A DNA stretch of 64,000 nt from Phaffia rhodozyma (Eukaryota > Basidiomycota > Tremellomycetes > Cystofilobasidiales > Mrakiaceae). Below the pieces are notes generated by a model that saw only the letters and a list, made by a program, of their open reading frames with translations, was not told where the DNA came from and made no database searches. The stretch spans positions 558,001 through 622,000 of the forward strand of contig JACGZH010000002.1 of the NCBI GenBank assembly GCA_014706385.1, written 5' to 3'. Below, in pieces: positions 21,302 through 33,630 of this stretch (position 1 is its first letter; every line of letters begins with the position of its first letter). The translations under genes and the position numbers were made by a program.

Positions 21302-22488
21302 ATGGGTGAGTGCTATACAGATATGTCCAAAATAGTATATTTTATTCATGACTGAATTGAGTCCTCCACGAGGCGACTTCTTAGCCGGAATCTGCAGAAC
21401 ACGTCTCGGGGAAGAACGTAAGCAATGGCGAAAGGACCATCCTTTTGTAAGTATATTATGAACGAGTTTATTTCTGTTTTTATTCTTTTCTTGTTCTTTT
21501 ACAGAATATGCTCATCAATCTTTGCCTATCTCTGTTTATATCGTTTGCTACCATTGATTGCCAGGGCTTCTATGCGCGTCCGGCAAAGAACACGGATGGA
21601 ACCATGGATCTCATGAAGTGGGAGGTCGGAATTCCAGGAAAAGCTGGAGTACGTTTGTTCACAGGTTCTCATCGAAACCAACGTATCAGTCACTGATGTC
21701 TCTCAACGTTTGGTCTTTACTTTATCAGACCAACTGGGAGGGAGGTATTTTTAAGCTTCAGATGATCTTTCCTGAAGGTGTGTTTCTTCTGGCTTGTTGT
21801 CCTCTGTTGAATTCATTAATTATCTGGTTATGATGCTAAATCGAATCAACCTTCAGATTATCCGTCAAAGCCTCCAAAATGTAGGTTCCACTGAGTCTTA
21901 TGTCTTGTTTTTTGATCCAACTTCCGTTCGCCTTAACAAGTACTGTGCTCAACTTATCTCTCGCCACAAAGGCAAATTCACTCCTCCCCTTTTTCACCCC
22001 AATGTCTATCCTTCGGGGACGGTCTGCCTCTCGATTTTGGACGAGGAGAAGAGCTGGAAGCCGGCTATTACGATCAAACAGGTGAGAGTACTTGTTCTTC
22101 TCGCGTATCTTCTGGTTTCATTGGCTCACCTAGATTCTTCGTTTCGATCATTCTGCTTGGACGTAGATTGTGATTGGCATTCAAAATCTGTTGAACGATC
22201 CAAATGCTTCGGATCCAGCTCAAGTAGAGGCCTACACGCTTTTCCAGTAGGTTCAGCCTTTATGGGCTTCGACACATCTCAGATCCGTCTTGCGACTCGC
22301 CATGTCGTGCGATCAGATTCACTGACTGTTCTCTTTGTTCATCAGGAACGATAAGAACGCTTATGAGAAAAGAATACGAAGTCAGGCGCGTGGTATGTAC
22401 TCTCATTCGCCAATGGCTATAATTCGTGATCTTCTATGTAACTGAATGTAGCAACAATCTTTTTTTTACAGAAAATATTCCACGATAG
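21302..22488 (+). CDS. UBC9: SUMO-conjugating enzyme Ubc9
   Basis: E2 enzyme that transfers SUMO to targets. Nine exons: 21302-21305 (only ATGG), 21385-21446, 21565-21648, 21729-21777, 21857-21880, 21972-22081, 22167-22246, 22346-22392 and 22472-22488. Joined they read [20 protein letters not shown]... with the SUMO-binding N-terminal helix, [38 protein letters not shown], and the active-site loop [18 protein letters not shown] with catalytic Cys in GTVCLS, then [28 protein letters not shown]. The length and every block match Ubc9, including the Ubc9-specific DEEKSW insertion after the active site. The four-base first coding exon is chosen because it restores the family's M-(S/A)-G-I start. 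Confidence 0.95.
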
Positions 22489-22966
22489 AAGCAAATAGTT
22501 ACGCTCAGATCCTTATAGATGTCAAGGGATCACCCTTCATCATCAGAGAGAAGGGCTTCTTCTGATGGATGTCAGATTCTGTCTTGCTTTCTCTATTCTC
22601 CTCATAGTTTGATTGTTCGTTTCATCGCTCTCCATAGTTAGGCCTGAAGGACTTGGGAGTTATGAATCATCTCTCGATGCGTCTTAACGTTTTCCCATGA
22701 ATCTATCATCTAATACGGTTATCGGTTTCTGTATGATATGTACCTCTCATGTGAGCTCCCAACATCACTCGCCATTGTTGATCCTCGAAAGTGTACATGA
22801 TTGCCAGTTAAGATGTCAGACCTTGTGATTAAGAAGCCTTTCGATTGCCTGACATAGAGGATGCGAGTCACGCATCAGATGGTTGACTTGAACGCGTCGT
22901 TTTTATCGTCAAAACGCGTCTGAATTGAGACCGTCATTAATAAAGAACGAACGACCAACATCTACC
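22489..22966. other. Intergenic region between UBC9 and CTF8
   Basis: About 480 bases holding the UBC9 3' untranslated region and the CTF8 promoter. Nothing else recognised. A pair of MluI-like ACGCGT/GACGCG motifs occurs just upstream of CTF8 (about 22892-22920: GAACGCGTCG, AAAACGCGTC). ACGCGT is the core of fungal MBF cell-cycle boxes, which would suit a replication and cohesion gene. Confidence 0.45.
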
Positions 22967-23854
22967 ATGAGAATCCGTATCGAGATCCCGCCTTCGCTCC
23001 TGAGCCCTCTGGCATTGTCCAATCCCTCAGAGAGTGCTCCTGTACTTGCAAAACTAGATGGACGAACGGTGTTGATCGAATTACAGGGGGCTATCGAGAC
23101 GGACGGAGATACAGACGGTCAGTTGATCGGAAAGCTTGGACTCGAGGCGGTACGCTTCCCTTGAAATCTTCACATCTTCCAATGCTTCCCTCCATTCTAG
23201 TAGACTGATATCTTTCCTTTTATTTCTCCTTGTAATACAAAAATGGTTTGTCTGAAATAAAGGGTCGACCAACACTCACCATTTCTCACCATTTACTCCA
23301 CGGGACGTTTGTCAACTTGCCCAAACCGTTAGCCGTTCTTCGGAAAGCACCGATTATCATTGACGATGAAGAGCTAGAGGGAATTGACGAGAAGAATTCA
23401 ATGCCTCCAAGTAGCTCAGAATTTAATGTTATGAGCAGTCCGATGCCTTCTGCTCCTCGGCCTGTATGTATTCTATTTCCGCACATAGCTCGTATAGGCG
23501 TCAGAGTTTGTGAACTGATATATGCTTTGTTTGGGGTTCGTTCATTCTGTACGCTGCAGCCGATTGACTACTCGTCTGATCTGGAGCCTGCTTCATCTCC
23601 TTATCGCCCTTCTGTCACTCCTTCGTCCAAACCAGCACTCGCTTCTGACATACTCAAGAGAAAACGTCAACAGGTCATTGATGGCGCGTTCAAGAAGCAA
23701 AAGAATGAGCTGGAGGAAAAGAGAGCGACGAGGTATGAATGTGTCGGTGTAATCAAGACTAAGGTCGTTTTTGGGAAAAGGTTCGTCATCAGGAGCATTT
23801 TCTCGCTCTGTCCGTTGTTGAATAACTTTGAAGTCTAGAGCGATCGTATGTTGA
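22967..23854 (+). CDS. CTF8: Ctf8 subunit of the Ctf18-RFC alternative clamp loader
   Basis: Small subunit of the Ctf18-Dcc1-Ctf8 RFC complex in sister-chromatid cohesion and leading-strand synthesis. Four exons: 22967-23149, 23263-23463, 23560-23780 and 23839-23854. Seen: MRIRIEIPP, LIELQGAIET, LIGKLGLEAGRPTLTISHHL, LHGTFVNLPKPLAVLRK (the conserved G-x-P-x-L-x-(I/V)-G/S-H-H-L and K-P-L-A-V-L signature) and a C terminus YECVGVIKTKVVFGKRAIVC, matching the family's YEVVGVVRxKxxFxxRP end. Between them is a basic insert (SDILKRKRQQVIDGAFKKQK) that is likely a nuclear-localisation region and longer than in yeast. MluI-like boxes in the upstream 80 bases fit G1/S expression. Confidence 0.9.
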
Positions 23855-24821
23855 CGAGAAAAAAATCGCTGTCTCCGCCGTGGGCTATTTTCTCTTCGAT
23901 AGACCTCAGTTCATCGTTCATCTAGATGTTGATGCAGACGAGACGTCGTAACAAAGAGGTCTCGGGAAAGCCGAATATCATATATCCTTGTAGAACTAGT
24001 GCATATACCCATTCATTTTCTCTATCTCTATAATGATTAAGACAGACCAAGCTAAACGTTCGAGCCGAGTGCTGACCTTCGGGAAATACAGAAACTACCC
24101 TATTACTTTTATCCGCTGACCTCGCTTCGGCTACTGATCGGATCAGGACTGTATCTTGTCTATATTTTTACCTCTTCCTGTTGGCTGTTGATCTCACTCT
24201 TGTCCTCGGACTGTTCATGTTCGCGTCTTGAGTCGTTTGCTGTAGAGACTCGTCTTTAGTCAACGACGCGTTGTTATCCATTTTAGTCGTACAGGCACAT
24301 ATTTTATCAGGTTCGTCCTCGTATGTTGTCGGTTCCTTTGATTATAGATGTTGACTGATACATAAGAGACACATAGATGACGTCCACAGTTCCTTGTGAG
24401 CTACGCGATGTGGACGAAGGCGCTCTCGTTTGTGAGTATTTCGTCCGCTCAAATGTTGGTCATTTCTTCAGCCCATTTCCGTTCTCCCCTCTTCTTCTTC
24501 TTCTTCTTCTATCTCATCCTCCCTTTTCGTTCTACTTGTGCAATCCCTCTTGCCACTTGTTGAATCAAGTCGCCACCCACTGTCTTTTCGTGTCTTTCTT
24601 CGTTGTTTCCTTCCAGTGAGTTTGTTGCGTTCTCATTGTTAAGTAGTCTTGTTGTCTCACCTGCTTATTGATTGGTTTGTCTCTCCTCGATCTGGGAAGG
24701 CCTCTAAATACACAACCCTCTCCTTTGTCAGGAACTTTCTCTCTGCTCTTTCGTTAATCGTCGAGCTTCCTTCTTTACCCTTCCTTCCCTTTACACGCGC
24801 CACCCTCTCTTCTACTTCGCC
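23855..24821. other. Long promoter/leader region upstream of the AXL2-like gene
   Basis: About 970 bases. The downstream half is strongly pyrimidine-rich (TTCTTCTTCTTC at about 24490-24520), as in fungal leaders. A short frame from ATG 24377 (MTSTVPCELRDVDEGALV) shows no family resemblance and could be an upstream ORF. Confidence 0.45.
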
Positions 24822-27800
24822 ATGTACTCTCTTCGATGTGTACTGGTTGCCATCACCGCCCTGTTCCTGAGCGTGTCTGCCTCGCCCATTCCTCTACGTG
24901 CCTCTTCATCTGCTCCCTCCGGAGGGCCCTTACTTGCGCGGTCTTCGCAGGTCTCTTTCTCGAATGAAACTTACAGCTCGGCCGAGCAACAAACTACCGT
25001 AGCGACTGGAATTGAGATAAGCTCTGGTATTTTGAGCCAAATGAGACAGGACAACCCGGCTCTAAGTAGCGTGTTTGTTTTGCCTCCTGGTGAAGACAGT
25101 ATTGCTCGAATCCGAATCCCATTTCACGTGAGTAATGACTCGCGTTGTTTTCTTAATCGCTAATGCTATACCTGGAGCATTGGGCTGATTTGTTGAATTG
25201 AACACATGTTGCCTTTCTTGTTCATGTTTCCATTCATCGTCCTATAGTGGTCGTTCTCTATCGCCTTCAACTCTTCTACGTTCAAATTCCCTTCGTCTTC
25301 CCGATTCTTCTCTGCGTCCTTGGCCGATGGTTCCCCTATCCCTTCCTGGTTGAAGTTCTCGAACTCCACGGTCGAGTTTCATGGGTATACTCCCGGTCCT
25401 GAGGACCGTTCATCTGCTTGTCACGTCAAGCTTTGCGGAGGCTCCAAAGAAGGCGAAGCAGACATCTGTGATTCCTTCCGACTGATGGTTGCCGATCATA
25501 CTCTCTCGTCTAGCACCCAATTCGGAACGAACGACACCCAATCAATCGTCGTTCAACGAATAAATTTCACTGTGGATGCTCACTCACAGTCGACCATTGT
25601 CCCGTGGGATATGTTTTCCGATCTTAACAGCGCAGGATTGGAATTGGACGGAAGAGCTCTGGACAGAGTTAACATATCGACAATAAATGTCGATACTATG
25701 TCAACTCCTTGGCTGAGCTGGAACGAAACGTACGTCTGATTAAATCCGTCTTGCTCTTTTTCTTGAATGTTCTGACAGGATGCTTTTGGACAAATCAGGA
25801 CCATGTCATTCTTGGTTGATGACCATGGGTTGAATTTGACCGATCTAGTATATCCCTCTTCTGCTGAAGCTCAATCGGCCTCTACTCTCTTCCTCCCTGT
25901 CACTATCTCGGATATATTCAACGATACGGCCGCTCTTCGTCTTCCCGTGTCTGTGTATCCTTCGTTGTTTCCCAGCGGGACACCCGATAAGATCTACGCC
26001 ACTCCCGGCAAAGCTTTATCGGTCGATATGTCGTATTACCTCGATTCAGCTGCCCTCGACCGGAATCTCACGTTCTCGGTCTTGTACGAGCCTGAGGAAG
26101 CAAGCAAATGGCTTGCGTTCTCGAACACATCTAACACGCTTTCCTCAAATGCCACAATCCCAAACGACCTATCATTCGATACTGTCAACGTCACTTATGA
26201 AGTAGAGGATAGCATAACTCATGCAGTGTCTCGTGAAGTCATCTCTCTCTCCATCGCCCCTGATAACATCCCGACTCATTCTGGCACTAACACGCCCGCT
26301 AACCTTGGTACTCTCACTCACAAACGAAAAGCGATTGTCGCTGGAGTGATTGGTACTGTATTTGGAGTAGTGATACTCGTTCTTCTCTTCCACTACTGTC
26401 GTTCTCAAGAGCGAGACAAACACCAGGTGGACGATCGAAAGACTGCGTTGGAGAACGGATATGCATACGACGATGATAAAGCTGAGATTGAAGTCAAAGA
26501 TGGCTTCGAGCTGGAGGCAAGGGCGTTTGAGCCAGAACGTATGGCGGATATCGCTTTAGGAGAAGATGTGTATGGTTCAGTAAAATCCAAGTCTAGTCAA
26601 AAAGATGCGGAGGCTATGGATTATCTTCCTTTCCTCACAGGCTTTTTTAAGAGGGTAATTACACCTCCTCAGGTATGTGGTCAATCTTTGTCGTCAATAT
26701 CAAGGTGTAATTTAATTTGTTAAAGATTGCCTCTCCTTTTGAATGGATAGCGCGCTACTACGATTGCCGCTGGAAAGTTCAAGATGTTGTCAAAGAAGAC
26801 TCGATTCGAGCCTAGCAAGAGCATCACCTCCATCGACCCGGCTTCTATCTCTTACCCTATCCCCGTCTACACTCAAGGTGGCTCTCAAGTACAGCAGTCT
26901 CGTCAATCCCAAGCAAGCGCTTTCAATGGTTTGGTGTCCCGGTCTTCATCGCAGGCTACGTCTATTTCTGCCAATGACAGCCAATTTTACCCAGCCCATC
27001 AACGACCTCAATCCAAGTTTGGATTCCTCAGTGACCAGGACTCATACCAAGGACAAAGCTTCCGTTATAGTCAAGGGAGTCAATCGCCTGCTTCCTGGGA
27101 AAGTAGTCGAGATTCATATGTTTGGGACGCCTCTGTTGTTCAAGACGGTCGATCCGACCGGAAGACACGAGGTCAAACTGAATTCGATCTAGGACCTTAT
27201 TCTGACGCCGACTGCGATGAGGACGATGACATGCCTTCTTCGATGTCGGGAGGATCGCTCGCTTCAGATCCGACCAATTCTGCTGTGATCACCACAGCCA
27301 ACCGGTTGACACAAACCTCTCTTCAAGCCCAAAGGGTTATTGGAAGCCCTTCCTTGCTTGTGACCGCTCCTTCTAGACCTGAAGTCAAGATCGGAGCGTC
27401 CCCTCTTCCTTTTATGACCGGTACCGGAACGAACTCTGAGCTTGCTTCTTACACGACATACATCGCCGGATTAGATGCCGCCCACTCAGAAACGTCCTAT
27501 TCTTTGGTAGAGCCTAACACGTCGATCGTTGAGGCACCCTCTCGGTCATTTGCTTCCGAGCTGTCGTTTCCCTCCAACCCATCATTGACTGCTCCCCCTC
27601 GAGTCAAACTTCCTCCTCTTCCCAGTGGAGACTCTCATACCTCAACTTCCTATCACGTCTCCAAACCCTCTGCGAGTGATTCTGAGAAGACCAATCGATC
27701 GTTCTACGACGACGAAACGCTAGTTTTCTATGCGCACACGACAGAAGCTTTCTCATTCAGGCCAACGATCGACTTGGATTCCAATAGACCCCTCAAAGGT

Positions 27801-28199
27801 GTATTGAGGGCAACGATTGCCGGATTAGAACAAGACGGCTCGGAAACGTTGCCTCGGTGGTTAAGATTTAACAACGGGCTGTTCGATGGTGTGCCCAGAG
27901 TGGGGGATGAAGGACGGATGGAAGTCATCGTCGTATGTTGATTTCGTTTGATCTGTGTTCCTTCAAACAAACTTCTTAATCAACCTAACATCCTCTTCTA
28001 TGACTACGAACAGGTCGAAACCTTCTCTGCGCTCTCCAACCAGCATGACAGAATCGTAGCCAGGTTTGTGCTTGAAGTCCGGCCCGGTTCCCAGATCCCT
28101 CGCCGATCTGCAGGATTAAGGACCGGACAGAGCTACAAGTCTATAAGCGGCCAGATCTCGGACATGTCAAGTCAGGGATCCGGATCTAGCGGCTGGTGA
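24822..28199 (+). CDS. AXL2: Axl2/Bud10-like single-pass membrane protein with cadherin-like domains
   Basis: Polarity/bud-site landmark-type glycoprotein. Exons: 24822-25127, 25248-25729, 25799-26672, 26751-27932 and 28014-28199 (about 1,000 residues). Seen: signal peptide MYSLRCVLVAITALFLSVSA; first cadherin-like (CADG) unit with DGSPIPSWLKFSNSTVEFHG; a second with YLDSAALDRNLTFSV...KWLAFSNTSNTLS; many N-glycosylation sequons; a transmembrane helix AIVAGVIGTVFGVVILVLLF (coded near 26331-26391); then a long cytoplasmic tail rich in Ser/Pro. Unexpectedly the tail ends with another CADG-like stretch (SETLPRWLRFNNGLFDGVP...RMEVIV). Axl2 is the best-known fungal protein with this order, but the primary-sequence match is weak, so orthology is inferred from architecture. 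Confidence 0.75.
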
Positions 28200-28978
28200 T
28201 AATAGATGAAGAAACCCCCGGATGGGAGGGTATTATGAACGGCGGGTTCCGTTTGGTTGACTTTCCTGTTCTCTCTTCTCTTCTTTCGCCTTCTCTCCCT
28301 CCCCTCCTCCTTTCCCCTCTTCTCTCTCTCTCTCTCTTGTTTCCTCTTTTGGTTTCTTTGACGGTGCTGTTTCTCTTCCCCCTTCCTTCTTCCCCGGATT
28401 TGCCTTTTCAAGCACCTTTATCCGCATCTACACCCCATTTATCTTATCCACGTGCTATATTGTATCGTAATCTATACCTCTCACTTTCCTTCGGCTTTTT
28501 TTTCTTTCTTGTTTCTCGTCCTATCGCTGTATCTTGCGACGTTCGTTTCTCTTGGTCCTATTAAAAAAAACAAATCTCTTCTCCGTGATTCGTTCATTCT
28601 CTCTCTCTCTCTTTCTTTTCCTTTCAGCCGTTGTCTCTCTCCTTGCTCCTTCGTTGTCTCTCTAGAAATTTGCTCAAAGCGGAAGAAGGAGAAGACGAGC
28701 ATCATTGGGAGACATGGATAAAGAGGAAGGCGAGACAAGGAAACAAGGGTATAGATCTATCGTATTCGATCAGGGTCTCGGTTTAGAACCTGTCAAGAAC
28801 GTCAACGTGAACCAGGGCCCGGCGTGAAGTATCAGTAAATGAGTTTGACGTTCACAAAGGAATGAAGGAAAAGATTTAAAAAAATAAAATAAAAAACAAG
28901 AACCCTCCATGAACTCGTAGGTAAAGGGGAGGGAAAGAACGAAAGAAAGAAAGAAAGAACGAAAGAAAGAACGTAAAC
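28200..28978. other. Pyrimidine-rich region between convergent AXL2-like and HOF1-like genes
   Basis: About 780 bases of convergent 3' untranslated sequence. From about 28250 to 28660 the + strand is almost entirely C and T with CT-dinucleotide runs; a GAAA-type run lies at about 28935-28975. No gene seen. Confidence 0.55.
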
Positions 28979-29876
28979 TCACATGGCAACAAAGTTCGAG
29001 GGAAAGACGTTCCTTCCTGGCCTTCTCCTCGTCTCGTCCAATAACTCACCGGACCACCAACCGTCGTCGGGCATGTCGGTGACGGCGATGATGTCGCCGG
29101 TCTGGAAGTCAAACTCCTCGTCGATGGTGGCTTGGTAGTCATAGAGCGCTTTGACGTAGAGGATCACTGGTTTCCCTTCGTCTGTCATCTGTTCGAACGA
29201 GCCTCCTACGGGCGAAGGGTTACCGTTGTTGATCGCCGGACTAGGAGCTCGCTGCTGTTGCTGCTGCTGTTGTTGTTGAAGAAGAGAAGAAGAAGAAGGC
29301 TGTTGTTGTTGTTGTTGTTGTTGTTGTTGGTATGAAGGCTGACCAGAGGGGTTGTAGCCAGCTTGAGTGGAAGATCCAACGGATCCATAAGTCGATTGTC
29401 CGACAGGATACCCTCCGTTCTGACCTTGCTGTTGTTGCAGTTGCAGCTGAGGTTGAGATGGTTGGCCTACGGCCGAACCGTACATCTGAGGTTGTGGAGC
29501 GCCGTACGGCTGGTTAGCAGCGGGGTAATATCCCTGGAACGGAGGCGCGCCGTACATCTGTTGAGGAGCGGCAGCAGCAGCGGCGGCGGCGGCGGCGGGA
29601 GTAGATCCGGTGGTTGTGGGATATCCACCGTAGGTGGGATACCCATACGCGTTGTTCGTCGGAGGATGTGCTACAGCAGGTGGCTGAGTGGACAGAGGAG
29701 GAGGGATCGAACTCGTCGAGTTCATTGTGCTTGTTCGAGTAGGTTGTGAATACGATGGTTGCTGCTGCTGCTGCTGATGTTGAACGGACGTCCTCGATGG
29801 GGCGGGTGAAGGTTGTCTGGGTGGAGCCATCGAGAGGTGCGAAGGAGCAGGCGACGGTTGCCTAGCTGGTGGCTGC

Positions 29877-29916
<40 letters not shown>

Positions 29917-32900
29917 GACTGTAGAGTTGGCTGGGCGCGGGAGAAGGCTGTCTGGCAGAGACCGCTCCTTGTTGGTGATACGTCGGTTGCTGGTACGATT
30001 GTCTCGAAGGAGCAGGCGAGGGTTGTCTATGAGGAGGTTGTCCGTATGCCGGTTGTTGTTGATGGTACGACTGCTGTTGCCACCCGGTTTGGTTCTGACT
30101 GAAAGCAGGGGAAGGAGCTCTAGGGTCCAAAGAAGACAACGTCACGGCCGGTGCACCGATACCGGCGAACCCCTCTCTTGCCGGACTGGGACTCCTGACC
30201 GAACCATCGCCGGCGCCGAAGACCGGTCTGGACATGGTGGAGGTCCTCGATTTCTGGGAGGAAACCGAGCCTGCTCTGGACCTCGAACGGGGTTGCTGGG
30301 CGCCCTCGCCGGGGAACGACTGGGAGTATCTTGACAGGACTTCTTCCACCGGCATGGTTGAGTTTGACGTCGTCGACGGCGCTTGCATCAGCGCTGGCGA
30401 GGGCGCTCGTCCTTGGGAAGCCATGTCGTTGGGCGACGACGGTCGGGAAGACGGATGGGCACCGACGATGGAGGAAGCGGCCTGGGAGTAGTCTCTCGAC
30501 TGTCGTCTGTTTGCCCGCGCTTCGAACTCTGCTTGCGACTGAGCCAGCGCGGCCGAGGTCGAGCCCGGTTGGGGTGGGATCAGGCTTGGAGTCTGTCGGT
30601 GGGTCTGATGGGAAGGTGCGTAGCTCGAACTGGTGGAACCTTGTCGATGAGCGGTCGTCGTCGTCGATGATGGGTGTCCATCGGTGGACGCAGAAGCCAA
30701 CGTCTGGTGTTGAGCGGATATAGGGGATGCAACGGCGGAATGTCTCGATCGGTAACTTCCGGCTCGAGACATCCGTTTGGCTTGCAGATCTGCCAGCGCT
30801 TTTGCGATCGGATCTTCATCCAAGTTCACCGAGCTTTCCTCCTTGGCTGGCGGTTGATTCTGGGTGGGTGATTGGAGTTGAGCAGGGATCAAAGGAGCGG
30901 CAACAGGAGCACCATATTGGTTTCCGTAGTGGTTGCTGCTGCTGCTGTCGTCATTGTTGTTACTATTACCGATCGAGAGATTTTGCAAAGCAGTGGTAGG
31001 AGGTTGAGAAGGAGCCGATGGTTTTGGGATCTCGTTGGAATACGACTGGGTAGGTTGAGAGGCAGCGAACGATTTCTGAGCGACCACCTGAGGATTAGGA
31101 GAAGGAGCTCGAGCGGAAGGAGCGGAAGGCTGTCGAACAGCCTCCTGTTGCTGCTGCTGCTGATGCTGGTAAGATGGTTGCTGCTGCTGCTGTTGTTGTT
31201 GTTGTCGAGTGGCAAGAGGAGCGACCGGAGGCGCCCACGAGTCGGGCAGGTTCGACTCATCAACACCCCGATCGGCCTCCTCATCAGCCTCGACAGGCGG
31301 CGGCGGGAGGGGGGATTCCGTCCGGTCGCCCCCAACAGGGGCGATCGGCCGGGCGGACTGTCGAGTAAAGCTGGCGAGTCTGTACGTCCGTTCTGTCGGA
31401 TCGAGTTCTCCGGCCGAGTAGTCGATGTACCGCGAGGGGTCTGTTGGTTGAAAGGAGGGAAGAACGGCAGGAACGGTCAGTCTCCGATAGGTATCGAACG
31501 AAGAGCGCACGTCAAGGGGAAGGGGGGGGGAGGACGAACCTGGGATGAATGGTCCGGTGGCATAATTCCTGAGGAATGTCTCGGTCTCTAGCTGAGGATC
31601 CACCGCTTCTAAAGCGACTCTTAATCTCTCACAAGCCTAATAAGGATGGAAAGAAGTATCGAAGGCGATCTATCAGTCCCCATGCCATGCCATGATCTAC
31701 ACAGAAAGAGAATATGCAGAGCAAGGGAGGATCAGACCGAACGAAAGAGAAACGAACCTCATCATCCGTGACGCAAACGGAGGACACAGCATTCGCATAC
31801 GACCAAACGACGTCTTTCAAGAATTCTATGCGTTCTTCCTCTAGATCTTGGGCTTGCTGCGAGTCCCGATGGAGACGGGGGAGAGAAGCAGCCGTCCGGA
31901 TCAACACACACAAGCTCTAGCTCTCGCGAGGCAAATCAAGGCAAAGAGAGGAAAAAAAGGGGGGGGGGGGGACGAACGTCGCAAAAGAGCTTCCAATCGG
32001 CCTCCCACCGCTTGGTGGTCTCCGCCAGGGTCTTTACAAAGTTCCCAAAGTCCCTCTCGTTCGCGCCGACGTTTCCCTGTGCGCGTTCGAGTTTGGACGT
32101 GACCCTGTCGAGCTCTCGTCCCTGGGAGAACGACATGTTGGCGGTGTACGCGTTGACGGATCGGCAATCCTGGAGGTACTTGTCTCTAGCCTGGATATCA
32201 AGACGGGAGGTCCGTTGATTGGGGGGGGGGGGGGTTTAATTTCTCAATGATTTAGGAAAGAGCCATTGGAAATGAAAGGAATTGAAAAATACAGACAAAA
32301 CCACAGACGAACCTTGGCGACGTAACCCTCTTGGGTAGACTTTAGTTTGTACACTTTCTCCAGAGCTGCTTGAGACTTGACGCGTATCCAAGGAAGGCGA
32401 AGAAGAGAAGGAGGAGAAAGAAATAGATGGAACAGAGGGCCCTCTTGGTTGATCAACATCGATGGAAAGAACCTCGACAGAGACGAGGAAAGCGGAAAGA
32501 AAGAAAGGAAGAAAGAAAAGGATGGTGGAGAAAACTCACGTTCTTCTTGAGGCCGACCATGCGATGTGAGAAATCGATCACAGGGATCTGAGCGAGCCAG
32601 CCGGGAGAACGAACGTCAGCGCTCCAGGCTCTGGAGAAGAGGGGCAAAGACGAGATGATGGAGAGACAGACAGACCGACCTCGAGACTCCGTTTCATCTC
32701 TGCGGTCAACATCATGTGTCCTTGCGCTTGTTGTTCGGTCTCTTCTTTCAGCGAGTCCAACGCGGCTTTCAACGAGCTGTCCGAGACACCGGTCGGAGAC
32801 AGAGAGGAAAAGGAAAATGAAAAGGCAAAGGAAAAGGACGGAAACACGCATCCGCGTTAGCCAAGTCTGGTGGGAAGAAAAGAAGGAAGAATGAGAAAGA

Positions 32901-33630
32901 CTTGCCCAATCTCATCCTTTCCTACGGTCTGCTTCGCCAGTTTGGAGAGTTTCCTGGCGTAATCCTCTTCGATTGCGATTCTGTGAATCGGGTGACAGCG
33001 ACCGGAAAGAGAGAAGAGTCTGATCAGACCGAGGTCGACGGGGAGACGCTTTGCTCTTCCGGGAAGGAGCAAAGCGAGAGCAACAGGCAAGAGCAACAGG
33101 CAAGAGAACGGACCGTTCTTTCCAGAACACTCTGACCTCTTCGACGGTCCGACCGGATCCTCTGAGTCTGGTGGTAAGAACGTCGTATCCTTCGTCGTTC
33201 TGTTCAGTCGGAACGACGATCGCCGATCGATCGGTGATCCACAAAGGCGAAGGGAAGTGGACCGGAACGTAGAACAATAAGAGAGAACGGAGAAAGAAGA
33301 GGAGCAAAGGCCATCAGATACGCGTTTTTTACAGTACACAGCCAAGGAACCCCATGGATCCGGAAGATCTTATGGAGACACAAGAGTGGTGAAAGAATGA
33401 TAATGGAAACGATAGTCGAGTGATGATGGGATGGGATGAAACAATATAAAATAGAACGACACATCGCAAACACACAGACCCAGACCCAGACGTACCATTC
33501 CCCAAAATGAATTACAGTAGCTGCTCTCCCTTGGCCCCCCGGCCCCGGAAGTCGAGGAAGCAGAAGGTTGCTCTGGCGAATGGAAATGTTTGGCAAGTGA
33601 CGTCTGCGAGACGGACGTGTGGACTTGCAT
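28979..33630 (-). CDS. HOF1: F-BAR and SH3 cytokinesis protein (Hof1/Cdc15/Imp2 family)
   Basis: Scaffold that binds membrane at the division site and links it to the actomyosin ring and septum enzymes. N-terminal F-BAR domain: ESSYCNSFWGMNDEGYDVL (exon 33630-33496 plus 33199 onward), TTRLRGSGRTVEEVRVFWKE, IAIEEDYARKLSKLAKQ, KAALDSLKEETEQQAQGH, IPVIDFSHRMVGLKK, AALEKVYKLKSTQEGYVAK, NVGANERDFGNFVKTLAE, RWEADWKLFCDACQDLEEER, spread over about nine exons down to 31630. One long exon (31603-28979) encodes a Gln/Pro/Ser-rich disordered region with polyQ runs and repeated (R)QPSPAPS motifs, then a C-terminal SH3 domain (VKALYDYQATIDEEFDFQTG, DGWWSGEL, FPSNFVAM). I chose ATG 33630 (MQVHTSVSQ); ATG 33720 is in frame. 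Some donors are non-consensus (GTCCGT). Introns carry poly-C tracts on the sense strand. Confidence 0.87.

Noticed and set aside
24377..24619. Possible first exon or upstream gene (MTSTVPCELRDVDEGALV)
   Set aside because: No homology, and it runs into a pyrimidine leader. At most an upstream ORF of the AXL2-like gene.
29132..31591. Several + strand frames with poly-Leu and Arg-rich sequence
   Set aside because: They are antisense to the CAG/CAA polyglutamine tracts of the F-BAR protein exon.
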